Shown here: in pieces, positions 16,568 to 25,447 of the stretch
How the letters are laid out: every line of letters starts with the position of its first letter
Numbering within the stretch: position 1 is the first letter of the stretch
DNA from: Lachnoclostridium sp. UBA1308
Lineage (GTDB): Bacteria; Bacillota; Clostridia; Lachnospirales; Lachnospiraceae
Length of the DNA: 45,070 bases
NCBI GenBank assembly: GCA_002307215.1
Contig: DBTU01000054.1
Coordinates: 3,054 to 48,123, forward strand
Direction of reading: 5' to 3'
Position numbers and translations under genes: made by a program
The notes under the pieces: generated by a model
Told to the model about the DNA's origin: nothing
The model's database searches: none
The model's input: the letters and a program-made list of their open reading frames with translations, nothing else

Positions 16568-16858
16568 TCATTTAGCATCTTTTCGGATGCACAAATATCT
16601 GATCACGTTGTCCATGATGCGAACTCTTTGTTCGATTTCGCTCGGAACTTGTGAATCAGCTTCGAATTGGATGAAATAGTAATAGCCTTCTTTCATTTTT
16701 TGAATGTCATAAGCTAATCTTTTCTTTCCCCAATCATCAACGCTGGCAACATTTCCACCAAATCTGGTGATAAGTTCCTTTGCTGATTCTAATGTAGCTA
16801 ATCGGGTTTCATCCTCGATTTTTGCATTTACAACTAAGGCTAATTCATATTTGTTCAT
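16568..16858 (-). CDS. rpsF: Ribosomal protein S6
   Basis: A 96-residue protein starting MNKYELALVVNAKIEDE with the S6 pattern WGKKRLAYDIQKMKEGYYYFIQFEA. The ATG at 16858 is chosen for the ribosome site AGAAGGAGGTGC; the frame is open 24 codons further up without support. First gene of the rpsF-ssb-rpsR operon. The 5' leader is where S6:S18 feedback regulation acts in some bacteria, but I could not see a convincing binding motif here. Confidence 0.97.
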   Translation of the reverse strand: MNKYELALVVNAKIEDETRLATLESAKELITRFGGNVASVDDWGKKRLAYDIQKMKEGYYYFIQFEADSQVPSEIEQRVRIMDNVIRYLCIRKDAK

Positions 16859-17145
16859 AGTTGTTAAGCACCTCCTTCTGGTCTCTGGCCCTTTTCTAAT
16901 GTTAATTGACTGACGAAGAATCAATATCACATTTAAAGAGCAAGGAATTTGTAGTGTAACATATCACAATTACAAATGATACCATAGGAAAGCAAATATT
17001 ACAACCTCTTTTTTTGCCTTGCAGCCATATTCGTTATTATGTATATAATTCTTGTACAATAAAAACATAATACACAACTTAAATTAGAATAATCACTGAA
17101 ATCCCTTCAAAGTGGCTCCTGCTGCCAATATACTTCCTTCTCCGG

Positions 17146-17667
17146 CTATTCAAAAAGTCTACTGTAATCGGACAATCTTTTCTTAAGTAATGACAGAATA
17201 TCTTCCGGCTCCATGTCCTTCGCAAAGTGTGTCGAAATCGTTACCGGCGGCAAATTCGCGTTAATATTACGTTTTGCTATACTGCGTTTTACAACACTGA
17301 GCTTTGACAGAAAGCTTTCGATGTTCTTCGGTATCACGGCAATCGCCTTCCTATTATATATGGTTATGATTATAAAATCTTTGATATCATCAAAGGAGAT
17401 ATAGCCCACTCCACCGAGATAGGAATTGTCAACAATACCGTCTCTCGTAATAGTAAGAAGTCTTTTTACCTGCATCGCATTTACGATCGCTATAACAGCA
17501 CCTATCAGTAAGACAATCATAGCCATTATACCAAGTAACCAATATCCCGTTCTTTGTTCGCGAACCCCGTATACTGTGACAGCGACGGCTGCAATAAACA
17601 GAAATACTGTACTAAGTACAATTACAAATGCCTTATAATTAGTTTTTTCTATAATAATCTCCTCCAC
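17146..17667 (-). CDS. PH-like domain membrane protein (STM3941-type)
   Basis: A 173-residue protein. Two transmembrane segments (about 14-34 and 42-64) are followed by a roughly 105-residue cytoplasmic domain with LLTITRDGIVDNSYLGGVGYISFDDI, the bacterial PH-like pattern, and the family-typical ending PPVTISTHFAKDMEPEDILSLL. The role of this family is not established. The ATG follows GGAGGAGATT-like purines at 17676-17668. It is a single gene downstream of nothing obvious. Confidence 0.7.
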   Translation of the reverse strand: MEEIIIEKTNYKAFVIVLSTVFLFIAAVAVTVYGVREQRTGYWLLGIMAMIVLLIGAVIAIVNAMQVKRLLTITRDGIVDNSYLGGVGYISFDDIKDFIIITIYNRKAIAVIPKNIESFLSKLSVVKRSIAKRNINANLPPVTISTHFAKDMEPEDILSLLKKRLSDYSRLFE

Positions 17668-17747
17668 AAAGGGTCCCCCTTTACCTTGTTAAGATTACTT
17701 CAATCTTATCTGTTTTAGAAGCTTTTTGCAATATGATTTTACAGCAT

Positions 17748-17915
17748 TTACGTATTACATTTTCCAAATACAGTAAATGAATCAGTTATTTCAAACCCTA
17801 CACCTTCAGTCACTGATCTAGACGCCACACTTTTGCTACCACATTCCCAAACAGGTTCGTACCCGTTATCAATTACGTATTCTACCATTTTTGACGAATA
17901 TATTTCTATTTTGTT
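17748..17915 (-). pseudogene. C-terminal remnant of a GNAT acetyltransferase
   Basis: The minus strand is open from 17915 to TAA at 17748 and reads NKIEIYSSKMVEYVIDNGYE then PVWECGSKSVASRSVTEGVG and FEITDSFTVFGK. The pattern W-x-C-x-x-x-x-x-S-x-x-x-x-x-x-V-G-F is the end of a GNAT acetyl-CoA-binding fold. Nothing upstream encodes the rest; a terminator stands directly before it. It is a decayed fragment, not a working enzyme. Confidence 0.6.
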
Positions 17916-17917
17916 CT

Positions 17918-17950
17918 AAAAAAAGCATCTTCTAATCCGAAGATGCTTTT
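17918..17950 (-). terminator. Terminator of the Cache-type chemoreceptor gene
   Basis: AAAAGCATCTTC (17921-17932) pairs with GAAGATGCTTTT (17939-17950) around 6 nt. On the minus strand a run of seven T follows. It lies about 100 nt after the chemoreceptor stop. Confidence 0.85.
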
Positions 17951-18053
17951 CTATAGACAATTATACATTATTTGTAATTATAAGTCTAGTAATATTTTCC
18001 ACAGTGTAGTAGATTGAAATATCGGTAATCATAATGTTTTACTGCTAATAACT

Positions 18054-20288
18054 TTAGACAATGAACTTATCAATTGCTTCTTCGAGCTCCTTTGCCTTTT
18101 CTCTCATCTCCTCAGCCTGACTGTTCAACGTCTCTACCGCAGTGATCTGTGTTCCAATGTTGGTGCTTACCACCTCGGAGGATGCTAAGGTCTCCTCAGT
18201 CACAGCCGCAATATTTTTGATTGCATCAAGTACTTCATCCTTTGATACAGAAATTGTCTGCATATTCTTTGTGATATGATTAATCTTCTCCAGCAGATCC
18301 ACCATATGACTGTCAACATCTTGGAATACCTTGACTGTATTATTAAGCGCCTCTGTCTGTGTACCAAGCATATGCTCCGCATTTTTTGCTGAGGAAGCAG
18401 TCACCTGGGTCTTTTGTTGAATTGCTTTGACTATAGTATCAATTTTCTTAACCGATTCAACAGACTGCTCTGCCAGACTTCTGATGTGTTCTGCTACAAC
18501 CGCAAAGCCTCTTCCGGCATCTCCTGCTCTTGCGGCTTCAATGGAAGCGTTTAATGATAAAAGATTTGTTGTAGATGCTATCTCATTGATTGTTTCAACA
18601 ATGCTATCGATACTCTTGGATTGCAGCTGCAGTTCATCAATATCTCGAATAATGACGCTAGTAACCTCAACGGTTGTCGTAACCTGCTGCATCAATTCAC
18701 TTACAATACCTCTACCACTGCTGATTGCTTGCTGCGTCTTATTAGCTACTTTCCCGACCAACCGGGTGTCTTCATACGCTTCTCCAATCTGCCCTGCAAA
18801 ATCAGTCATCTGCAAAAAGCTCTTTTCCGTATCCTTCGCCTGCTCACTGACTCCCCGACCCATTACATTTACCGTTTCCGACACTTCATTAATGGAAGTT
18901 AAAATCTCTCCGGAGGCGCCTGAAACTTTTAGCGCTGCATCTGACACATCATGACCAAAGTCAGCTGTCTCAGCCACCAAATCCCTGATTTGTTCCAGCA
19001 TGTGATCGATATCATGCGCAAGTACACCAAACTCATCCTGGCGTGTTGTATTAATTCTAACTGTAAAGTCACCATCAGATACAAATTTAAAGGTCCTTGA
19101 GAATTTACTGATTATCTTTGCAATATCCGTTGCTAAAATCAATCCGATAAAGAACGCAACCAAGCAACAGATAATGACAAGTATCGTTGTTATTGTTTTG
19201 GTGATATTCAACTGACTCATAATATCACTTTGTGGTATTAAGGTACAGATTATGGATCCCGTTTCCCCGACCTTGGAATAAACAAAAACGTATTTCTTTC
19301 CAGTATAGGTCACGCCCTCTATAATATTGCTACTCTTTGAACCTGTTACAGCCTTTTCATAGAATTTCTGGCCGACAAATGCGGTGCTACCCTCCGCTAT
19401 AGTAGGAACATTACCTTCTAAGGTCTCTCTGCCGTCTACTGTGATAAATGCTGTCATACTCCCTTTACTGATCAGTGATTTCTGAAGCACATCCACAACC
19501 CTATCCATCAAAAGGTCGCATACAATATATCCATCGCCTTTTGCAAAATCTCTTACAAAGGATGCCGCATAAAATTCTGCGCTTCCCGTGGTATCCTTGT
19601 CTACGGAGGGATGATCACCCAGCCATGCGGTACTTATTCCGCCGGTTTTCGTCGCATATTCCTTCCAGGCTGCTCCTTCCTCCGAAGAAGAAAAGTCAGT
19701 ATATAGGTTGCCTAAAGGTGACTTGCTCATGGTAGTCATTGGATTACCTACACTACCAAAAGCATAAATATTATAAATGCCCACTGAACTGAGCTTCAAA
19801 GTATTCAATGTTTTCGAAGCCTTGTCGAGTAAATCCGCAGCGTCAGCTACCCCCATATTTTCAAAATTAGAATAATAATATGCAAAGTTCGTGTCGCCGG
19901 CCAGCTGTGAAGATTTCTTCTGAATATCTTCCATCATGAGCGTAATGTAAAGGGAGCTATTCTCAATACTGACTTTTGCTGAATTCTCATAGGTTTTTAC
20001 AATGGTGCCTTTTGTGCTCCCATAAGAATAAACACCTAAAATTATTATAAAAAATACCGGTACTGTAAAGGCTGCGACTAATTTAAAACGAATCTGCCTT
20101 CTAAGCGGAAGTGTCTTTTCTCCGGCATATGTAATTAATTCTTTCACTTTTATCAACATATTTTTAATCATATGTTTCTTAGGCTTTTTGATATCCTTCT
20201 TTTTCTTACCTATATCCTTATTATCGCCCTTATTCTTCCATCCATTCCATAGTTTAAAGCCTGATATTCTCCTTATCTTAAGTCCCAT
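18054..20288 (-). CDS. Methyl-accepting chemotaxis protein with extracytoplasmic Cache-like domain
   Basis: A 744-residue chemoreceptor. An unusual cytoplasmic N-terminal tail of about 65 residues is rich in lysine (KKKKDIKKPKKH). TM1 spans about 69-90, a 270-residue ligand domain of double-Cache appearance follows, TM2 spans about 362-385, then comes HAMP with DGDFTVRINTTRQDEFG. The signalling tip contains LNASIEAARAGDAGRGFAVVA. No C-terminal CheR-binding pentapeptide is seen. It senses an unknown small ligand and signals to CheA/CheW. The ATG has GGGGGGTGTC upstream. It is monocistronic. Confidence 0.93.
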   Translation of the reverse strand: MGLKIRRISGFKLWNGWKNKGDNKDIGKKKKDIKKPKKHMIKNMLIKVKELITYAGEKTLPLRRQIRFKLVAAFTVPVFFIIILGVYSYGSTKGTIVKTYENSAKVSIENSSLYITLMMEDIQKKSSQLAGDTNFAYYYSNFENMGVADAADLLDKASKTLNTLKLSSVGIYNIYAFGSVGNPMTTMSKSPLGNLYTDFSSSEEGAAWKEYATKTGGISTAWLGDHPSVDKDTTGSAEFYAASFVRDFAKGDGYIVCDLLMDRVVDVLQKSLISKGSMTAFITVDGRETLEGNVPTIAEGSTAFVGQKFYEKAVTGSKSSNIIEGVTYTGKKYVFVYSKVGETGSIICTLIPQSDIMSQLNITKTITTILVIICCLVAFFIGLILATDIAKIISKFSRTFKFVSDGDFTVRINTTRQDEFGVLAHDIDHMLEQIRDLVAETADFGHDVSDAALKVSGASGEILTSINEVSETVNVMGRGVSEQAKDTEKSFLQMTDFAGQIGEAYEDTRLVGKVANKTQQAISSGRGIVSELMQQVTTTVEVTSVIIRDIDELQLQSKSIDSIVETINEIASTTNLLSLNASIEAARAGDAGRGFAVVAEHIRSLAEQSVESVKKIDTIVKAIQQKTQVTASSAKNAEHMLGTQTEALNNTVKVFQDVDSHMVDLLEKINHITKNMQTISVSKDEVLDAIKNIAAVTEETLASSEVVSTNIGTQITAVETLNSQAEEMREKAKELEEAIDKFIV

Positions 20289-20441
20289 ACGACACCCCCC
20301 GGTATTGTGTATTCTCCTTCATTTCATTGGTAAGAATTCCATACCTAAATATATCATAATAAATGTTGTAAGGGCAATGTAACAATTCATCTGCCATAGC
20401 AGACATATTTAGTGGTTAAGTTATATTTTACCATAAAAAGC

Positions 20442-20477
20442 ACTCCCATACTGGCGAATTTCACTGTTAATGGGAGT
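20442..20477 (-). terminator. Terminator of the transporter-like cluster
   Basis: ACTCCCAT (20442-20449) pairs with ATGGGAGT (20470-20477). On the minus strand it is followed by GCTTTTTATGG. It ends the 23.6-20.5 kb genes. Confidence 0.7.
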
Positions 20478-20523
20478 AATTGCAGGAATATTATAGAAAA
20501 TAGTTAATTCTTTTTTTCCTAAT

Positions 20524-21582
20524 TCAGTCAACGATATGGCGTACCAGTTTCAGATATAATGCAGCATATAGAATAGCATTAATGATGAATCTATAGGGCA
20601 GCTTCATAAGCTCATCCTCAAGTAAAATATCCTTGGGATTTGGTGACAGTAGTCTCATCTGTACGATCTGTTCTTTGATATTCTCATACTGCTTTGACCA
20701 ATAATCAAAATCCGACCATTTTGTCGGAATAAGTTTTTCAGGAAAATAGAAGGGGGATGCGGTAAAGCGGGTCAGAATTACGCCATACCCTACTATCGCG
20801 GCAATACCAAACAGTCCAAGCAAAAGAAATACAGGAAGCTTAAACTCCTCTTTTTTGCGTATATAAAACCTAACTACTTGGGCAACTGCTGCCAGAGAGA
20901 AAAGCCATAACGGGATACAAGGTATCTCACTGATTATTCTTCTGTAAAAATATCCATCAATAATTACATAATCTGTTCCCAATCCATTCTGACACATAAA
21001 ATCCTGTGCCCATTCCTCTCCCCGCTCCTTATTTTGATAAAGTAGCTCGAGATTCTTATATTCACTTCCGATATCATCTCCTTGAATTAGAAACAATGAA
21101 GACTTTGATTTAACAACACCTCTCACGTAATAGTCTTTGTTCCGATATACCACAATATTTCCTTCTGCCTTATCCGAACCAAATAATTTGAAGGCAGTAT
21201 CCGAATCAATTACGCATCCCTTTTTATCATCTTTGTATACAAGATTTCCACGGAGGATTGACATGGGCGTAACTAAACCCATATCTCCGGAGACAATTAG
21301 TGGGGTCAGCCTGACGCTGCGTTTTAATACATCATTTATAACCTCCGCCTCCTCGCACCTGATCCATGCCGTTACCTCAGGAATGTCAGATGACCCACGG
21401 CTGTTATTCATCTTTAGCACATGATCTATCTCCTGCTCAGTTACTCCCTCCCTATTCATTCGTATACTGACTGTCCGATACAGGCTTTTGAGCATAACAG
21501 TATCCTGAAACTGCAGGAAAGCAAAAACTGTTGTTGTTAAAAGTAAAAGGGTAATTATTATCTTGTTTTTACTGTGTTTCAA
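20524..21582 (-). CDS. Membrane protein with MacB-type periplasmic core domain
   Basis: A 352-residue protein. One N-terminal transmembrane segment (about 8-24) leads into an extracytoplasmic region whose GCVIDSDTAFKLFGSDKAEG-type segment followed by YYVRGVVKS matches the MacB periplasmic core pattern. Two transmembrane helices (about 220-236, 248-270) and a possible last one (about 332-347) follow. It lacks the three-helix FtsX module and no ATPase is adjacent, so it may be a partner rather than a transporter. It overlaps the HlyD-like gene by 14 nt, so the two are co-translated. Confidence 0.6.
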   Translation of the reverse strand: MKHSKNKIIITLLLLTTTVFAFLQFQDTVMLKSLYRTVSIRMNREGVTEQEIDHVLKMNNSRGSSDIPEVTAWIRCEEAEVINDVLKRSVRLTPLIVSGDMGLVTPMSILRGNLVYKDDKKGCVIDSDTAFKLFGSDKAEGNIVVYRNKDYYVRGVVKSKSSLFLIQGDDIGSEYKNLELLYQNKERGEEWAQDFMCQNGLGTDYVIIDGYFYRRIISEIPCIPLWLFSLAAVAQVVRFYIRKKEEFKLPVFLLLGLFGIAAIVGYGVILTRFTASPFYFPEKLIPTKWSDFDYWSKQYENIKEQIVQMRLLSPNPKDILLEDELMKLPYRFIINAILYAALYLKLVRHIVD

Positions 21583-23569
21583 CTTGCACCCTATCTCCTT
21601 CAGCTATGTTTTTATTACTGCCGACAATAATCATGTCTTCTTCCGATAAAGATGCTTCAATTGCGGCTGTTTTGGCATCTTGTGAAATAACTTTTACATC
21701 AAGACGGAAAGCGGATAGCATCTTGCCCAGGACACTGTCTGATTCCTTGGCGAGCAGTATAAATGTACTCTTGGAATCCTGTCTTAATGCCTGTATCGGT
21801 ATGCACATGCTGTAATCCTCCGAACTTTTTAGGAGTTCATACTCTAAAACTGCACCTGATTTATATTCACCCTCCGGCAAAAGTGCAGTGAAGCTAACAT
21901 TACCCTCTGCATCCGGCATCTCGATATTTTCAATGGAAGAAGTTATTTTTTCCTGATTATCGGTAATTTTAATATCTACTTTATCGCCTTCCGAAAAGTT
22001 CTTCATATCTTCCTTATTACCCATCATGGATAATTCAAAACCTCCGGTACTAATAATCAGTTTTTCCTGACCTGTCAGCGTAATTCCTTCTTCCAGTTCT
22101 GACGTTAGGATTACTCCTGATACCGGTGATGTTACTTCACCATTCTTATCAATTATGTTTTGAATCTGCTTGATTTCCTTCTTTTTAGCTTGAATGTCTA
22201 TTTCTATAGAGCTTAGTTCGATTTTGATCGACTCTTCATTATTTTTTTGTGTTTGTTCCGCATTCTCCAGCCCTAATTCAGCAGACTTCAGTTCTCTTTC
22301 AGAATTACGCAGTACCGATTCAATATCCTTTAAATCCTCTTGATAATCATAGCTGCCATCCTTTATTTGAGACAATTCTTTCTTTAATTTTTCAACCTTG
22401 TCATATGCTGTATCAACCTTTTTATCCCAATCTTTCTCCGTCTGACTAAAATCCTCTTTTGCCCGGCTAAGCATGGTTTTTGCTGTATTCATTTTAACTT
22501 CATCAAGCTTTAGGTTGTCATACAGCAATTTGTACAGTGCCTCGTAGGCACTCACAGGTGCCTCCAGCAGAATACAACTTCGATAATAACTGATTGCATC
22601 CTCCAGCTGTAGATCCTCCTTCGTCAATTCATCAATTGTTTCTTGTATATCAGCGATTATTCTATTTGCGCTTTTTATCTCCGCATCTCTTAATTGAATC
22701 TGATCCTTATAAGCTTTCTTAATTGAATCTTCGGATGAAAACTGATCCCAGAAATTAATCGCGCCGTCCCATTTGCTATTAATATCCTTTAAGTCCTCCT
22801 TGGCTCTATTCATTTTTTCCTGAGCCTCTTCCACGTCTTTCTGATGCTCTGCGTATCCATCGCCATAATAAAATTCAACAATTGCTGTCTGAGCCTTTTG
22901 GATAAGTTCTTCACTTGCTGTTGTCACTGCTACCTTATAATCTTTGATTACAGTCTCCGCTTCCTGCTGTGGCTTTGTGAATTCTTCCAATTCTAGTTCT
23001 GCATCATTTACTGTTCTGTCAGCTGCCCCTATCGCAGCATCACTTGCTGCTTCGGTATCTTCCCATTCCGACTTTGCTGCTTCATAATCTTCTTCCTTAT
23101 TATTCTTCACAGTTGTTTTCATTTCCCCCAGCATGGCTGTTGCAAGACGCAAATCCTCTTCTGCATTAGCTTTTGCCTCAGCTTCTTTTTTTGTATCATT
23201 TGAATTATTTCCGGATAAATCTGCTTTCTGATAACTAAGTTGTAGCTTTTTTAACTCCATTTCCAGGGTTGATTTTTTTTCCTCCAGCTGTTTCAAATCA
23301 TAGGTAAATAATAAATCCTTCTCATCTATCTGCTGTCCTTCTTTTACAGATACTTTACTGATTTTGTATCCGCTTTGCAGCTCCATATATTTTTTTGCAT
23401 TTTCCTTGATGGTTCCTGTTCCTTCTATATCATAGGATAAGCTTTTGTTCTCTCCCCCCCCTACCTGAACTTTAGGGACCATTGCGGAAGCTGCAACCCG
23501 GGACAATAGCGTCAATACTGCCATCATGACAAAGAAACCTATGATTAACTTTTTTATTTTATTTTCCAT
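21569..23569 (-). CDS. HlyD-like adaptor with very long coiled coil
   Basis: A 666-residue protein anchored by one N-terminal segment (about 8-28). Residues of about 40-90 form half of a lipoyl/barrel-sandwich domain (GTGTIKENAKKYMELQSGYK, then VSVKEGQQIDEKDLLFTYD). Residues of about 92-475 are almost continuous coiled coil. The second half-motif GEVTSPVSGVILTSELEEGIT and beta-barrel domains follow. This is the membrane fusion protein layout of HlyD and RND adaptors, but the hairpin is several times longer than usual. It would bridge a membrane partner to the outer wall space. The leader upstream duplicates that of the MalF-type gene. Confidence 0.8.
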   Translation of the reverse strand: MENKIKKLIIGFFVMMAVLTLLSRVAASAMVPKVQVGGGENKSLSYDIEGTGTIKENAKKYMELQSGYKISKVSVKEGQQIDEKDLLFTYDLKQLEEKKSTLEMELKKLQLSYQKADLSGNNSNDTKKEAEAKANAEEDLRLATAMLGEMKTTVKNNKEEDYEAAKSEWEDTEAASDAAIGAADRTVNDAELELEEFTKPQQEAETVIKDYKVAVTTASEELIQKAQTAIVEFYYGDGYAEHQKDVEEAQEKMNRAKEDLKDINSKWDGAINFWDQFSSEDSIKKAYKDQIQLRDAEIKSANRIIADIQETIDELTKEDLQLEDAISYYRSCILLEAPVSAYEALYKLLYDNLKLDEVKMNTAKTMLSRAKEDFSQTEKDWDKKVDTAYDKVEKLKKELSQIKDGSYDYQEDLKDIESVLRNSERELKSAELGLENAEQTQKNNEESIKIELSSIEIDIQAKKKEIKQIQNIIDKNGEVTSPVSGVILTSELEEGITLTGQEKLIISTGGFELSMMGNKEDMKNFSEGDKVDIKITDNQEKITSSIENIEMPDAEGNVSFTALLPEGEYKSGAVLEYELLKSSEDYSMCIPIQALRQDSKSTFILLAKESDSVLGKMLSAFRLDVKVISQDAKTAAIEASLSEEDMIIVGSNKNIAEGDRVQVETQ

Positions 23570-23615
23570 ACTAGCCCAACATGCCTTCCCTTCGAATTAG
23601 TTTGTGCCGAGGATT
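23565..23615 (-). repeat. Duplicated 51-nt leader, copy A
   Basis: This leader, which includes the start codon of the HlyD-like gene, matches 25397-25447 at 47 of 51 positions. The minus strand carries AAGGGAAGGCATGTT and CTAGTATGGA. The genes it precedes are otherwise unrelated, so the leader was copied alone. Confidence 0.9.
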
Positions 23616-23666
23616 ACGCAGGCACAAACTTACAAGTGTGAATTATGCTTTTGAATAATTCACACT
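23599..23666 (-). promoter_or_regulatory. Two intercistronic stem-loops
   Basis: A perfect 12-bp stem (23635-23646 with 23655-23666) directly follows the MalG-type gene, and a perfect 10-bp stem (AGTTTGTGCC, 23599-23608, with 23621-23630) follows that. Neither is followed by a U-tract on the minus strand. They may set the ratio of mRNA for permeases and adaptor by processing or partial termination. Confidence 0.6.
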
Positions 23667-23679
23667 AAACACGCCTTTC

Positions 23680-24528
23680 TTATTCTTTCAGACCAGAAGC
23701 CGCAATTCCCTGTTCAAGATATTTCTGCCCATACAAAAACAACAATAATGCCGGTATCATGATAATAACGGATGCCGCAAACGCAACTGCCACTCTATCT
23801 CCCGTTATATCAGGTAAATATAAGGTCAATGGCCATAAATCCTTTCTTCTTGATAAAAAGGTGATTGGTTGTTCTATGGCATTCCAATACTCTATAAATC
23901 CCAGTATGATAATAGATAGAATTCCTGAGGAAGCTAGCGGAACTCCGATCTTAAGAAACAAATACAACTCATTCGTACCATCCAGCTTTGCAGCCTCAAT
24001 CAAGGATTTAGGAATTGTTTTAAAAAACTTCACCATGATAAATACCGGAAACGTCGAAAATATATTTGGAAGTATGAGAGCAAGATGGGTGTCTACTAGG
24101 TTAAGCTTATCGAGCACCAAATAGCTTGATACCATGGTAACCTGAAAGGGGAGCATCATTAATATGATATATAGTGTGAAAAGTATCTTCTTCCCTCTGA
24201 AATTAAACCTAGCAAATGCCCAAGCTGCAGGCACGGCGATACAGACCTGACCCAATAGTACAGGCAGTACCTGAATACAGGAGTTCCAAAACATCACAAA
24301 AAAGTTAGGAGAATCAAGTAGCAGCTCCACAAATGGGCGAAGGGTTGGATACTCCGGAAATACCGACCAACTTACCATACCCTTCGCCTGATTTAATACC
24401 GGACCGACATTTTGGTGTACTTCATCCGCTCCCATGAAAGAGCCACTAATAAGCATGCCAACAGGTATCCAGATAAAGAGTGTAAGAAGAAGGAGTACTA
24501 TGGTTCGCATTATACTTTTTAACTTCAT
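23680..24528 (-). CDS. MalG-type ABC importer permease
   Basis: A 282-residue permease with six transmembrane segments and the EAA loop EAAKLDGTNELYLFLKIGVP. This is the carbohydrate-uptake (CUT1) inner-membrane subunit type. The ATG follows GAGGAGTGACGT and lies 3 nt after the MalF-type stop. No ATPase is encoded nearby, so a shared MsmX-type ATPase elsewhere would be needed. Confidence 0.92.
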   Translation of the reverse strand: MKLKSIMRTIVLLLLTLFIWIPVGMLISGSFMGADEVHQNVGPVLNQAKGMVSWSVFPEYPTLRPFVELLLDSPNFFVMFWNSCIQVLPVLLGQVCIAVPAAWAFARFNFRGKKILFTLYIILMMLPFQVTMVSSYLVLDKLNLVDTHLALILPNIFSTFPVFIMVKFFKTIPKSLIEAAKLDGTNELYLFLKIGVPLASSGILSIIILGFIEYWNAIEQPITFLSRRKDLWPLTLYLPDITGDRVAVAFAASVIIMIPALLLFLYGQKYLEQGIAASGLKE

Positions 24529-24531
24529 ACG

Positions 24532-25401
24532 TCACTCCTCAACCTTGTCAAACTTCCGAAACAGCAATATTATAAGAAGAAACATCAATACACACATTAC
24601 TGCAGCGGCGCTCATTTTCTGAATATCGAGTGCCACAAACCAATTGTTTAGTAAATGTTGAAGCATATATATCTTTTCCTGAGGATAATCTCCTGATATC
24701 AGATAGGCCTCACGAAATACCTTAAAGGAATTTACAAAGGATAGTATCGTTATTACAAATACTGTGGGCAACAGCTCAGGCAGTGTAATATGTCGGAATT
24801 TCGCCCAGGCTCCCGCACCGTCAACTCCGGCTGCCTCATACATTGCGGTTGGAATTCCATTTAATCCGGTTAGCCACAGTATCATGTCATAGCCTATATT
24901 CTTCCATATATAAGTAAAGACCAATACTACAAATGCATTTCCTGTATTCATAAAGTCTATTTTGTCAAATCCAATATGTACTAATAAAACATCAATCAGC
25001 CCCTGCTTATGAATGAACAGCTTCCATAATAGCGCCACAGATGCAACCGGAATTGACATCGGGAGCAAAAAGGAAGTTTTGAGGAACTGGGTATGTCTCT
25101 TCTGGTTATATAACAGTAAAGATAATAATAATGAAAGTAGTAACAGCAATGGTATGCAAGTGATTAGAAACCGCCCTGTGTTACATGCTGCGAGTCGAAA
25201 AGCATCATTTTGTAAAACCGTCTTATAATTCGAGAGACCAACATAGTGATTACTCATCGCTTCACAGAAGGAACGCCTGATGACATCGGCAAAGGGAATC
25301 AATACAAAGATAGTCACCCCAATTAAGCTTGGAAGCAGGAACAACCAAGCGGTTCCTGCCTCCTTATAATACCTAGTGATTCTAAATTTCTTAATATCCA
25401 T
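24532..25401 (-). CDS. MalF-type ABC importer permease
   Basis: A 289-residue permease with six transmembrane segments and the EAA loop EAAGVDGAGAWAKFRHITLP. It pairs with the MalG-type protein to form the channel. Its 5' leader is the second copy of the 51-nt duplicated sequence, and the ATG at 25401 lies 45 nt after the binding-protein stop. Confidence 0.92.
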   Translation of the reverse strand: MDIKKFRITRYYKEAGTAWLFLLPSLIGVTIFVLIPFADVIRRSFCEAMSNHYVGLSNYKTVLQNDAFRLAACNTGRFLITCIPLLLLLSLLLSLLLYNQKRHTQFLKTSFLLPMSIPVASVALLWKLFIHKQGLIDVLLVHIGFDKIDFMNTGNAFVVLVFTYIWKNIGYDMILWLTGLNGIPTAMYEAAGVDGAGAWAKFRHITLPELLPTVFVITILSFVNSFKVFREAYLISGDYPQEKIYMLQHLLNNWFVALDIQKMSAAAVMCVLMFLLIILLFRKFDKVEE

Positions 25402-25447
25402 ACTAGCTTAACATGCCTTCCCTTTGAATTAGTTTGGGCCGAGGATT
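25397..25447 (-). repeat. Duplicated 51-nt leader, copy B
   Basis: Leader of the MalF-type gene, 47 of 51 positions identical to copy A upstream of the HlyD-like gene. It begins at the stop codon of the binding-protein gene and ends at the start codon. Confidence 0.9.

Noticed and set aside
16859..16930. S6:S18-binding leader motif before rpsF
   Set aside because: Such leaders exist in some bacteria, but I could not identify the conserved bulge and loop here by eye.
18427..18954. Plus-strand open frame of 175 codons inside the first chemoreceptor gene
   Set aside because: Antisense shadow of the signalling domain without a ribosome site or recognisable motif.
20289..20420. Sigma-28 promoter before the Cache-type chemoreceptor gene
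   Set aside because: A TAAA and a GCAGATGA-like stretch are present but the spacing (13 nt) and the match are poor.
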